From: Cupriavidus pauculus
GTDB lineage: Bacteria; Pseudomonadota; Gammaproteobacteria; Burkholderiales; Burkholderiaceae
Assembly (NCBI RefSeq): GCF_008693385.1
Contig: NZ_CP044067.1
Coordinates: 372,001 to 436,000 of the forward strand
Length of the DNA stretch: 64,000 bases
Direction: 5' to 3'
In this document: positions 54,460 to 64,000 of the stretch, in pieces
Numbering within the stretch: position 1 is the first letter of the stretch
How the letters are laid out: every line of letters begins with the position of its first letter
Notes under the pieces: model-generated
Database searches by the model: none
What the model was told of the DNA's origin: nothing
The model's input: only the letters and a program-made list of their open reading frames with translations
Program-made: the position numbers and the translations under genes

Positions 54460-57229
54460 GGCGATTTCCTCCCGGCATGCGCTTCGCCGCCAATGCGGCG
54501 AGCGCCTCCGGCTTGATCAGTTCCAGACCGCGCGCGGCGTTGAAGCCGTGGATTTCCTTGACATCCAGCTTGCGCATGAACGCAATGGTTTCGGGCGTGA
54601 TCACCTGGCCCGGCACCATGATCGGAAAGCCGGGCGGATATGGGATAACGAACTTGGCGGACACGAGTTCGGGGCCGTCAGCCAGCCGCTGGTCGATGCG
54701 CGGATCGTTCAGCCGGAGGTATTCGCAGCACTCGGCCCGATAGGCCAGGTAGTACGCGGTGCGCATATCGCCTTCCGGCGTGCGGCTGTCCGCATCGTCG
54801 CGCAGGGCATCGTGGAACCGGCTGAAGTTGGGCAGGTCCGGCACGTCCTCCACGAGCGCCTGGACGCGCGCCGCAAACACCGTGCGCTCGGGCTCTCCGC
54901 CCTCCTCCAGCCGGCGATCGAGTTCGCGGGACAGATCCGTCAGCGCCTTGACGAGGTGGGCGAGGTCGCTGCGCGTGTTGTTGATATTGATCTGCACCAG
55001 CACGCTGTTGCGCGACGTCTTGTTGATCTGGATATCGAACCTCTCCGCGAGCAGCCCCTTGAACTGCGTGCCGTCGTAGCCCGCGCCTCCGCACAGCAGC
55101 GTGATGCGCGTGGGATCGAGGAAGAATTCGTCGTCGCGCAGGGCCTGCGCGGTATCGGCCACGGTCTTGCCCGGCGCCGCATAGTCGGCGAAGCCCGAGA
55201 TGCGGTACGGCTCGGGAATCATCTCGGCCGGCGTGGCGGCGCGGAAATACTTCGAGATCAGCGGATGCTGGTTGATCTCCTGACGCAGTTCGATGGCCAG
55301 TTGCAGCGCACGCTGGACCAGTTCGTAACCTTCCAGTTCCATCTGCCGGCGCGCGAGATCGATCGACGCGATGATCTGCAGGTTCGGCGACGTGGAGGTA
55401 TGCGTGAAGAACGCTTCCTTGAAGGGCGCCTCGACCGTATGGAAATCCTGATCGGCCACCACGATGATGGAGCCCTGCCGCAGGGCCGACATCGACTTGT
55501 GCACGGAGTCGGTCTCGTAGACGCGTACGCGCGTGCGATCGGGGTCCGGTAGCTGCTCGATGTCCAGCCGCCGCGGATCGGTATCGGGCAGGTCCCGGAC
55601 CGAGGCCCGGAACGCATCGTAGCGATCGCGATAGGCCGGGTCCGCCATCATCGCGCGTATCTCGGCCGCCGCGCCCATGGCCGCGCGCATGCGCAGGAAC
55701 GGCGAGAAGCGCGCATAGCCGTACCACGCTTCGTCCAACAGGAAGATCAGGTCCGGCTTGATGGCCAGGCATTCCAGCATCGTGCGGCGGACATTGGCGA
55801 TATGCCCGTCGAACGTGCAATTGGTCAGCACCAGCATCCGCGCACGGTCGAGCTTGCCTTCGGCCTTCAGGGCGAGCAGCGCCTCCTTGATGGGCCGGAT
55901 AGCGAGGCTGCCGTACATCGAGTACTGCGTCAGCGGATAGGCGTCGATATATAGCGGCTGCGCACCGGCCAGCACCATGCCGTAGTGATGCGACTTGTGG
56001 CAGTCGCGATCGATCAGCACGATATCCCCGGGGGACAGCAGCGCCTGATGCACGATCTTGTTGGCCGTGGAGGTGCCGTTCGTCACGAAAAAGCTGCGAT
56101 CGCCGCCGAATGCGCGCGCGGCCTTGTCCTGCGCCTTCTTGATATTGCCCGTGGGCTCGAGCAGGCTGTCCAGCCCACCCGTGGTCGCCGACGATTCCGC
56201 GAGGAACAGGTTTGCCCCGTAGAACTCGCCCATGTCGCGAATCCAGTTCGACTTGAAGATCGACTTCCCGCGTGCCACCGGCAATGCATGGAAGGTGCCG
56301 ATGGGCCGCTGCGCGTAGCGCTTGAGGTTGTCGAAGTACGGCGTCTCGTAGCGGTCCTTCACGCCGTCCAGCACGGCCAGATGGACTTCCATGGGCTCTT
56401 CCACGCCATAAAAGATCCGGCGGAGCGGCGCGGCCGCTTCGGAGCCCGCCAGATGTCCCACATCGCGATCGGTGGACAGATAGACGTCGAGCTCGGGCCG
56501 CAGCCGGCGCAGCAATCGCGCGAGCGACACGCCGTTGTCATCGACGCCCTCCTTCGTGCCCACCGGCGTATTGCGCGTGATGATCTCGCGCAACTCCGGA
56601 GACGTATGGGCCGAGGCGAACGAGAAGCCATCGACGATGACCACCGCCTGGAGGTTGAAGTTGAAGATCGCCGCAAGCAGCGCGTCTTCGAACGTGCCCG
56701 CGACCACAGGCTCGTAGACGAAGGGATCGTCGTCGCGGCGCAGCAGGCGAAACGAGGCGCAGAGGTCCTCCCACGCGGCGCGGTCGCCCGGCGAGACGAT
56801 CAGTACCTCGAAATACGGCTTGCGGCTCTGCCCGTGTCCGATCGAGGGCGGCAGAAAGTCCGGCAGACGCAGCACCTCGCCTTCGTCGTCCGGCAGCCAG
56901 GCATCGCGCTGGTCGCGGTAGCTGTTGGAGAGCAGCGCGTTGCTGATGCGGCCCAACAGCCGCGTCAGACCGTTCCAGTCCTGTTGCGCGAGCCGGCCCT
57001 CCACCTGGCCGAACAGCCGTGGCCCGGGATAGCCATTGAGTTGCTCGAGCGGACGCAACTCCTCGAGCAATGCGCGCGCCTGCGCGACGCAATCGTCGGC
57101 GGTCGCGCTCCCCGCGCCCGCCGCGCGGCTGACGCGATGCAGCGTGCGCCAGCGGTCGATGCGGCCCTCGGACGCGGCAAGAAACTGATGCAGCCCCCGC
57201 GTCTCCGGTTGAATCCGGTCCTGTTCCAT
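54449..57229 (-). CDS. Orn/Lys/Arg-decarboxylase-like PLP enzyme with long N-terminus
   Basis: 926 residues, longer than the 715-755 of classical inducible decarboxylases. The first about 300 residues contain a wing-like region (KPYFEVLIVSPGDRAAWEDL...). The PLP domain has NGTSTANKIVHQALL, DRDCHKSHHYGMVL, the LLDEAWYGYARFSP motif (Asp499, Ala501) and the PLP lysine Lys578 in DSVHKSMSALRQGS. The C-terminal domain ends with IPYPPGFPIMVPGQVITPET. Substrate is not assignable (Lys, Arg or Orn); consumption of a cytoplasmic proton per turnover fits acid resistance. ATG 57229 has GGAGG 6 bases upstream. First gene of the operon. Confidence 0.85.
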   Translation of the reverse strand: MEQDRIQPETRGLHQFLAASEGRIDRWRTLHRVSRAAGAGSATADDCVAQARALLEELRPLEQLNGYPGPRLFGQVEGRLAQQDWNGLTRLLGRISNALLSNSYRDQRDAWLPDDEGEVLRLPDFLPPSIGHGQSRKPYFEVLIVSPGDRAAWEDLCASFRLLRRDDDPFVYEPVVAGTFEDALLAAIFNFNLQAVVIVDGFSFASAHTSPELREIITRNTPVGTKEGVDDNGVSLARLLRRLRPELDVYLSTDRDVGHLAGSEAAAPLRRIFYGVEEPMEVHLAVLDGVKDRYETPYFDNLKRYAQRPIGTFHALPVARGKSIFKSNWIRDMGEFYGANLFLAESSATTGGLDSLLEPTGNIKKAQDKAARAFGGDRSFFVTNGTSTANKIVHQALLSPGDIVLIDRDCHKSHHYGMVLAGAQPLYIDAYPLTQYSMYGSLAIRPIKEALLALKAEGKLDRARMLVLTNCTFDGHIANVRRTMLECLAIKPDLIFLLDEAWYGYARFSPFLRMRAAMGAAAEIRAMMADPAYRDRYDAFRASVRDLPDTDPRRLDIEQLPDPDRTRVRVYETDSVHKSMSALRQGSIIVVADQDFHTVEAPFKEAFFTHTSTSPNLQIIASIDLARRQMELEGYELVQRALQLAIELRQEINQHPLISKYFRAATPAEMIPEPYRISGFADYAAPGKTVADTAQALRDDEFFLDPTRITLLCGGAGYDGTQFKGLLAERFDIQINKTSRNSVLVQININNTRSDLAHLVKALTDLSRELDRRLEEGGEPERTVFAARVQALVEDVPDLPNFSRFHDALRDDADSRTPEGDMRTAYYLAYRAECCEYLRLNDPRIDQRLADGPELVSAKFVIPYPPGFPIMVPGQVITPETIAFMRKLDVKEIHGFNAARGLELIKPEALAALAAKRMPGGNRHGG

Positions 57230-57321
57230 GGATCGCCTCCCTATGCCAGGGGTTCCGAACTCCAAAGGGTTCCGGTTTCGGATATCCCCCACCAATGTGG
57301 ACCGCATTCGAACGCTTGCCA

Positions 57322-59041
<1,720 letters not shown>

Positions 59042-59062
59042 GCACAACAACGAGGTGAGATC

Positions 59063-60754
59063 ATGACCTGGTTCGTCAACACGCTGCGCGCCTACCCCGA
59101 GATCGCCATCTTCCTGGCCCTCGGGGTTGGCTACTGGATCGGCGGGAAAAGCTTCAAGGGGTTCAGCCTGGGCGCGGTGACGTCGACGCTGCTCGTGGCC
59201 ATCGTCATCGGGATTCTCGGCGTGAAGATCTCCGGTAACGTGAAATCGGTCTTCTTCCTCATCTTTCTGTTCGCCGTGGGTTACGGCGTGGGTCCGCAGT
59301 TCGTGCGCGGTATCGCCCGCGATGGCCTGCCGCAGGCGATCTTCGCGGTGGTCATGGCGGTGCTGTCGCTGGCGGCGTCGCTCGCAGCCGCGATGCTTGC
59401 CGGCTACGACCTCGGTTCCGCGGCCGGGCTGTTCGCCGGCTCGCAAACCATCTCCGCGTCGATGGGGCTGGCCACGGATGCCATCAACCGCCTTGGTCTC
59501 CCGCCGGACGAGGCCAAGGCGCTGCTCGACGGCATGCCGATCGCCTATGCGGTGACCTATATCTTCGGCACTGTCGGCTCGGCCATCATCCTCGCGCAAA
59601 TCGGGCCGAAACTGCTCGGTATCGATCTGCAGGCGGCATGCCGCGACTACGAGAAGATGCTCGGCGCGGGCGCGGGTGGCGCGGAAGGCGCGACGGAATG
59701 GCACGAGTTCGAGGTACGTGCTTATTCGGTGGCGCCCGACAGCATCTTTATCGGCAAGACCGTCGGCGAGCTCGAAGCGGGCACCCGCGACGGCGTGCGC
59801 GCCTTTGTCGAGCGCATTCGCCGCAATGGCAAGATCATCGAGGTGGAACTGGACACGCGTATCGAAGGCAACGACATCGTGGCCATCGGCGGCAAGCGCG
59901 ACCAGCTGATCCTGCGGCTCGGCCCCAGCGGCCGCGAGGTACAGGACGCCGAACTGCTCGACATTCCCACCGAAGGCGTCGATATCTACGTCACGAACAA
60001 GGAGGTCGACGACAAGCCGCTCGAGGAACTCGCGCGCTGGCCGGGCGCGCGCGGGGTCTTTCTCCGGAAGATCAAGCGCGGCCCGACGGAGACGATGATT
60101 CCCGTGCTGCCGAAGACGCGCCTGTACCGTGGCGACGTGATCACCGTGGTGGGCCGCACGCAGGACATCAATGCCGCTGCGCGGCGCATCGGGTATGTCG
60201 ATCGCCCCACGACGGTGACCGATGTCGCGTTCGTATCGCTGGCGATCTTCGTCGGCGCATTGGTCGGTGCCGTCGTGATCAAGGTGGCGGACATCCCGCT
60301 GACGATCTCCACGGCCGGCGGCGCGCTGATCGCGGGCATCATCTTCGGCTGGTTCCGCGCCATCCATCCCACGTTCGGCCGGATTCCGGAGCCAACCCTG
60401 TGGTTCATGAACTCGGTGGGCCTGAACATGTTTATCGCGGTAGTGGGCATCTCCGCGGGGCCGGGCTTTATCGCCGGGCTGCAGAAACTCGGGGTCAGCC
60501 TGTTCCTGTGGGGGATCTTTGCCACGGCCGTGCCGCTGGTGCTCGGCATGCTGATCGCGAAGTTCGTGTTCCGCTTCCATCCGGCGCTGATCCTCGGTAT
60601 CTGCGCGGGCGCGCGCACGACGACGGCGGCACTGGGCATGGTCTGCGATGCGGCAAAGAGCCAGGTGCCCGGCCTGGGCTATACCGTCACCTATGCGGTC
60701 GGCAATACGCTGCTGACGATCTGGGGGATGGTCATGATCATGATTCTCGCGTGA
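59063..60754 (+). CDS. aspT: Aspartate-alanine antiporter AspT
   Basis: 563 residues. Two membrane halves (about 1-170 and 385-563, the latter with [20 protein letters not shown] and [14 protein letters not shown]) flank two cytoplasmic TrkA_C/RCK-like domains (about 205-375, with [20 protein letters not shown] and [13 protein letters not shown]). The membrane segments carry the [20 protein letters not shown] and [12 protein letters not shown] motifs of the AAE family. It exchanges aspartate for alanine, with the 1:1 stoichiometry being electrogenic. It overlaps the convergent PerM-type gene by 17 bases. Confidence 0.93.
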   Translation: MTWFVNTLRAYPEIAIFLALGVGYWIGGKSFKGFSLGAVTSTLLVAIVIGILGVKISGNVKSVFFLIFLFAVGYGVGPQFVRGIARDGLPQAIFAVVMAVLSLAASLAAAMLAGYDLGSAAGLFAGSQTISASMGLATDAINRLGLPPDEAKALLDGMPIAYAVTYIFGTVGSAIILAQIGPKLLGIDLQAACRDYEKMLGAGAGGAEGATEWHEFEVRAYSVAPDSIFIGKTVGELEAGTRDGVRAFVERIRRNGKIIEVELDTRIEGNDIVAIGGKRDQLILRLGPSGREVQDAELLDIPTEGVDIYVTNKEVDDKPLEELARWPGARGVFLRKIKRGPTETMIPVLPKTRLYRGDVITVVGRTQDINAAARRIGYVDRPTTVTDVAFVSLAIFVGALVGAVVIKVADIPLTISTAGGALIAGIIFGWFRAIHPTFGRIPEPTLWFMNSVGLNMFIAVVGISAGPGFIAGLQKLGVSLFLWGIFATAVPLVLGMLIAKFVFRFHPALILGICAGARTTTAALGMVCDAAKSQVPGLGYTVTYAVGNTLLTIWGMVMIMILA

Positions 60755-61847
60755 GCGCGCGCGTGTCGTCGTCGGCCGGCGGCACGTCCTCCACCCACTG
60801 CCAGAACAGCTGATAAGCCACGGCGAGCGCCACCGGCCCGATAAACAGGCCGATGACACCGCCGCTGATCATGCCGCCCAGCGCGCCGATCAGCACCACG
60901 GGCATCGGCACCGCGACGCCGCGGCCCAGCAGCATGGGCTTGAGCACATTGTCGACGAGCCCCGCGACGAAGACGTACACCGCAAACGCGACGTTGGCCG
61001 TGCTCACGCCCCCCGTAAAGAACACGAAGATGATGACCGGTATCGTGACCAGCGATGCCGGCAGCTGCATGATCCCGAGCAGCAGCACCGCCAGCGCGAG
61101 CAGCCCCGCGCCGGGCACGCCCTTGACGACGAACGCGATGCCGATCAGCAGCATCTGAATGAAGGCGATGCCGATCACGCCCTGCGCCACCGCGCGGATG
61201 GTCGCCGTGCACAAGTCCACGATGACGGGCCCACGCTCGGGCCCCGAAATGCGCGACGCGATCTGTACCGCGGCGCGCGCGCCCGACTGCCCGTACGCCA
61301 TGAAGATGCCGGCAACGACCAGCGCGCCGACGAATACCAGCAGCCCCGCGCCGACGCCACCGACGGCCCCGAGCACCGTGACGCCGAGCGCCTTGATCTG
61401 TGGCGTGAGTTTCTGCACGACGGCGGTCGCATCGGTCGACGCGAGCAGCCAGAAGTCATAGACGCGCTGGCCGACCACGGGCCAGCTTGCGACCGACTGC
61501 GCAGGCGGCGGGATGCGAAGCTCCCCGCTGCGCGCCACCGACATCGCGTGCTCGCCCGATTCGATCAATGCGGTACCGAGCAGATAGGTCGGCACGAGCA
61601 CCACGGCGATCACCAGCACGATCAGCAGCGTGGCGGTGCGTCCATGCCCGGCCAGAATCCTGCGTTGCAGACGCAGATGCAGCGGATAGAGCGTGATGGC
61701 GAGGATCAGCGACCAGACGATGAGATCCAGGAACGGCCGGAAGATCTGGAAGCAGAACACCGCCAGCAGCGCGATAAGGCTGAACCGGATATAGACGTCG
61801 ATCAGCGTGCGCGAGACGCGCGCGACCGGGAACATGGATCGTGACAT
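60738..61847 (-). CDS. AI-2E/PerM-family membrane transporter
   Basis: 369 residues with about seven or eight membrane segments. The family pattern appears as [20 protein letters not shown], the large amphipathic loop after [15 protein letters not shown], and the C-terminal motif [20 protein letters not shown] followed by [19 protein letters not shown]. Members export small compounds or sodium, with roles unproven here. ATG 61847 has GGGAGA upstream. It lies 23 bp after the small membrane protein gene. Confidence 0.88.
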   Translation of the reverse strand: MSRSMFPVARVSRTLIDVYIRFSLIALLAVFCFQIFRPFLDLIVWSLILAITLYPLHLRLQRRILAGHGRTATLLIVLVIAVVLVPTYLLGTALIESGEHAMSVARSGELRIPPPAQSVASWPVVGQRVYDFWLLASTDATAVVQKLTPQIKALGVTVLGAVGGVGAGLLVFVGALVVAGIFMAYGQSGARAAVQIASRISGPERGPVIVDLCTATIRAVAQGVIGIAFIQMLLIGIAFVVKGVPGAGLLALAVLLLGIMQLPASLVTIPVIIFVFFTGGVSTANVAFAVYVFVAGLVDNVLKPMLLGRGVAVPMPVVLIGALGGMISGGVIGLFIGPVALAVAYQLFWQWVEDVPPADDDTRALTRES

Positions 61848-61870
61848 GGCAGTCTCCCTGCGCGAAGCGG

Positions 61871-62140
61871 TCACGCATGCCGCCGCCAGCGCGCCGCGGC
61901 CATGAGCCCCGCGCCGATCAGCGCCAGCACGAGGCAACCCAGCAGCCAGTCGTATGCCGGCACGTTGAGCAGGTAGCGCGCCGGCGCGTCCGACAGCTTG
62001 AACATCTGCACTTCGAGACCGAGCGCGACCCGCAACAGGTTGATCTTTTCGGGCATGCGGCCGCTCGGTTCGCTGAAGAACACCCCCAGCGCCGCAATCG
62101 CGCATGCCGCGCCGATCAGCCAGACTCCGATTCTGTACAT
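61871..62140 (-). CDS. Small two-helix membrane protein, unknown
   Basis: 89 residues from ATG 62140: two hydrophobic segments (IGVWLIGAACAIAALGVFF and YDWLLGCLVLALIGAGLMAA) separated by an amphipathic, charged loop of about 40 residues. No family recognised. A GGAGGGGAGCAGG precedes the start. It is co-directional with the PerM-type gene and may be its partner. The gene may extend upstream to 62188, but that extra sequence is unlike a membrane protein. Confidence 0.6.
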   Translation of the reverse strand: MYRIGVWLIGAACAIAALGVFFSEPSGRMPEKINLLRVALGLEVQMFKLSDAPARYLLNVPAYDWLLGCLVLALIGAGLMAAARWRRHA

Positions 62141-62193
62141 GGTGCCTGCTCCCCTCCTGAGCACAGATTCAGCCATGTCTCCGGGCAAAGCAA

Positions 62194-62221
62194 TTGGTCC
62201 TTGGGCCTAGCATTGGACCAA
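62194..62221. promoter_or_regulatory. TTGGNCC heptamer array in the patatin/PerM promoter region
   Basis: The tandem heptamers TTGGTCC-TTGGGCC (62194-62207) and the palindromic TTGGACCAA (62213-62221) lie between the divergent small-membrane-protein and patatin genes. The composition mirrors the array at 57322-57365, with the same order of elements on the plus strand. Confidence 0.5.
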
Positions 62222-62257
62222 AGGCCCTTGTCAATGTGCATGCGGACATCCAGATTG

Positions 62258-64000
62258 ATGGGTGAGGCTAGCAAGCGGCCATCGCGCCGCGTTCACGCGA
62301 AGTTTCGACCCCATATCCATGTGTCAAGCCATCGCCTTGCCTGGTCCATTGCGTTCGCGCTGCTGACGAGCCTGCCGCACGCGCCAGTGCGCGCCCAGTC
62401 GGGCAGCGGCAACGACACGAACGACCGCGCGGCGTCCGTGGCGACCGTGGCGCGCCCGCGCGTCTGCCTGGTGCTGTCCGGCGGCGGCGCGCGTGGCGCC
62501 GCGCATATCGGCGTGCTGAAAGTCCTGGAATCGCTGCGGGTGCCCGTGGACTGCATCGCGGGCACGAGCATGGGCGCGCTCGTCGGTGCCGCGTATGCCA
62601 CGGGCACGAGCCCCGAAGCCATGGAAAAAATGGTCGGCACGATCTCCGCGCGCGCGTTGTTCAACGAGCGCCCGCCCCGCCAGAACCTGACGATGCGGCG
62701 CAAGGAGGAAGACCGTTCCAACCTCATCACCCCGGAGATCGGCGTTCAGGAAGGCGAACTGGTACTGCCCAAGGGCGCGGTCACGGGCGTCCAGCTGGAG
62801 AAGGTGCTGCGCGAGATGGCGCCCGCGCCCGGCTATCGGGACTTCGATACGCTGCCGATTCCGTACCGCGCCGTGGCGACGGACCTCGTGACCGGTACCG
62901 CGGTCGTTTTCCGCGAAGGCGAACTGTCGCGCGCGATGCGCGCGAGCATGTCGGTGCCCGGTGCGATCGCCCCCGTCGAGTACGAGGGCAAGCTCCTCGT
63001 GGATGGCGGCCTGGTGGACAACCTGCCCATCGACGTGGCCCGCGCGATGGGCGCGGACATCATCATCGCGGTCAATCTCGGCACGCCGCTGATGACGCGC
63101 CAGCAGTTGCGCTCCGCGCTGAGCGTGACCATGCAGATGCTCAATATCCTGACCGAGCAAAACGTACGGTCCTCGCTCGCCGCGATCGGGCCGAACGATA
63201 TCCTGATCGAGCCCCTGCTCGGCGATTTCTCGGCCGCCGATTTCGATCACCTCACGCGCACCATCCCCATCGGCGAGGCCGCGGCGCGCAAGGAGGCGGC
63301 GAAGCTCGAGGCGCTGTCGCTGCCGCCGGAGATGTACGCGGCGCTGCGCGCGCGCCAGCAGGCCGTGCCGCCGCCCGACCGGCGCGAAATCGACGAGATC
63401 CGCATCGCGCCGATGCAACGCGTGAACCCGGACTACATCGCCTCCAGCATCCAGACCAGGCCGGGCGCGCCGCTCGACGAGGCACGCCTCAACGAGGACC
63501 TGAACCGCGTCTTCGGCACCAGCGACTTCGAGCACGTCGATTACCGGGTGCTCGAGGAGCCCGGCAAGCGCATCCTCTCGGTGGATGCGGTCGAGAAATC
63601 GTACGGCCCCAACTATGTGCGCTTCGGCCTGGGCCTGAGCACCGATTTCCGCGGCGATTCGTTCTTCAGCGTGCTGGGCAGCTACCGGCGCACCTGGATC
63701 AACTCGCTGGGGGCGGAGTGGCGTACCGACGCGCAGGCCGGCCAGACCAGCCGGCTCACCAGCGAGTTCTATCAGCCGGTCAATCTGTCGCAGACGCTGT
63801 TCGTGGCACCGCGCATCCAGCTGGAACGGCGCCCGCTCTACGTCTTTCAGGACACGAACCGCATTGCCACCTACGACTTGCGCAGCTACGACGCGGGATT
63901 CGATGTCGGCGCCCAGTTCACGCGCTATGCGGAGGCGCGGGCCGGCGTGCTGTTCGGCGAGCAGAAGATCTCGCTCAGCACGGGGCCCCAGGCGTTTGCG
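62258..64000 (+). CDS. Patatin-type Vd autotransporter (PlpD-like), 3' end outside the window
   Basis: About 581 codons are visible before the window edge. A signal peptide (hydrophobic core SIAFALLTSLPHAP, cleavage near VRAQ) is followed by a patatin domain with the oxyanion-hole LSGGGARGAAHIG, the Ser nucleophile in GTSMGALVG and the Asp in VDGGLVDNLP. Next comes a POTRA-like segment (IDEIRIAPMQRVNPDYIASS...) and the start of an Omp85-type beta-barrel (GPNYVRFGLGLSTDF...). This is the layout of PlpD/FplA: a lipase secreted through its own barrel. In-frame GTG at 62321 gives a tighter signal peptide and ATG 62234 is also possible; the exact start is unsure. Confidence 0.85.
   Translation, partial: MGEASKRPSRRVHAKFRPHIHVSSHRLAWSIAFALLTSLPHAPVRAQSGSGNDTNDRAASVATVARPRVCLVLSGGGARGAAHIGVLKVLESLRVPVDCIAGTSMGALVGAAYATGTSPEAMEKMVGTISARALFNERPPRQNLTMRRKEEDRSNLITPEIGVQEGELVLPKGAVTGVQLEKVLREMAPAPGYRDFDTLPIPYRAVATDLVTGTAVVFREGELSRAMRASMSVPGAIAPVEYEGKLLVDGGLVDNLPIDVARAMGADIIIAVNLGTPLMTRQQLRSALSVTMQMLNILTEQNVRSSLAAIGPNDILIEPLLGDFSAADFDHLTRTIPIGEAAARKEAAKLEALSLPPEMYAALRARQQAVPPPDRREIDEIRIAPMQRVNPDYIASSIQTRPGAPLDEARLNEDLNRVFGTSDFEHVDYRVLEEPGKRILSVDAVEKSYGPNYVRFGLGLSTDFRGDSFFSVLGSYRRTWINSLGAEWRTDAQAGQTSRLTSEFYQPVNLSQTLFVAPRIQLERRPLYVFQDTNRIATYDLRSYDAGFDVGAQFTRYAEARAGVLFGEQKISLSTGPQAFA

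Noticed and set aside
57300..57320. Possible sigma-54 promoter (TGGCA...GC) in the asdA/decarboxylase region
   Set aside because: The GG and GC elements do not have the required -24/-12 spacing.

Overview
The window is high-GC, densely coded DNA from a beta-proteobacterium, most likely a Burkholderiaceae member close to Cupriavidus or Ralstonia. The signs are the strong GC bias at third codon positions, two Bug/TctC-type periplasmic receptors, six intact LysR regulators in 64 kb, the lipoprotein module style, and a metal-resistance (chromate) gene at the left edge. The mix of accessory catabolic operons, secreted lipoproteins and fermentation or acid-stress genes fits a secondary chromosome or megaplasmid; that is inference. 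No rRNA, tRNA, CRISPR array, transposase or integrase was seen.

Left part (1-9.5 kb): the 5' part of chrB (leaving the window) abuts a FUSC-type membrane gene that has lost its C-terminus. SDR and LysR genes, a peroxiredoxin-like gene and an Old Yellow Enzyme follow. A phosphonoacetate catabolic locus (LysR-phnA-transporter) is broken: one deletion scar near 6.78 kb has removed the 5' ends of both divergent genes, leaving only the transporter intact.

9.5-19.2 kb: a CBS-domain protein, a small unknown protein, an SDR, an NHL-repeat lipoprotein, a GntP permease, a LysR-amidase-Bug receptor unit, and an SMP-30/RidA pair.

19.2-28.6 kb: an envelope and secretion-rich block. It has an M30-like metalloprotease lipoprotein, a large unknown lipoprotein, a MASE1-PAS membrane sensor without output domain overlapping an alpha/beta hydrolase with a Cys nucleophile and an NTF2-like tail, and a phospholipase D-like enzyme paired with a lipoprotein. 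A TAGACC-type palindrome precedes the PLD gene.

28.6-42.9 kb: two catabolic operons meet around a GntR/FadR regulator. The first is a seven-gene branched-chain-type ABC transporter operon with an allantoate-amidohydrolase-like enzyme and an MlrC-like protein, headed by a perfect 20-bp palindrome. The second runs Bug receptor, aconitase-type hydro-lyase (large and small subunits), aminotransferase, RraA-type aldolase, with a divergent LysR.

42.9-49.2 kb: PsiE-like protein, SDR/LysR and isochorismatase/LysR divergent pairs, and a lipoprotein with three copies of a roughly 80-residue module also found once in the NHL lipoprotein.

49.2-64 kb: the most coherent system. A tight five-gene operon (Orn/Lys/Arg-decarboxylase-like protein, PhaC-like DUF3141 protein, phosphotransacetylase, acetate kinase, FabI-type reductase) diverges from aspartate 4-decarboxylase (asdA) and the aspartate-alanine antiporter (aspT). 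Further right, a PerM/AI-2E-type transporter and a small membrane protein diverge from a patatin-type Vd autotransporter that runs off the right edge. Both divergent promoter regions carry tandem TTGGNCY-TTGGGCC heptamers plus a TTGGNCCAA palindrome, suggesting one regulator for the block, perhaps responding to low oxygen or acid.
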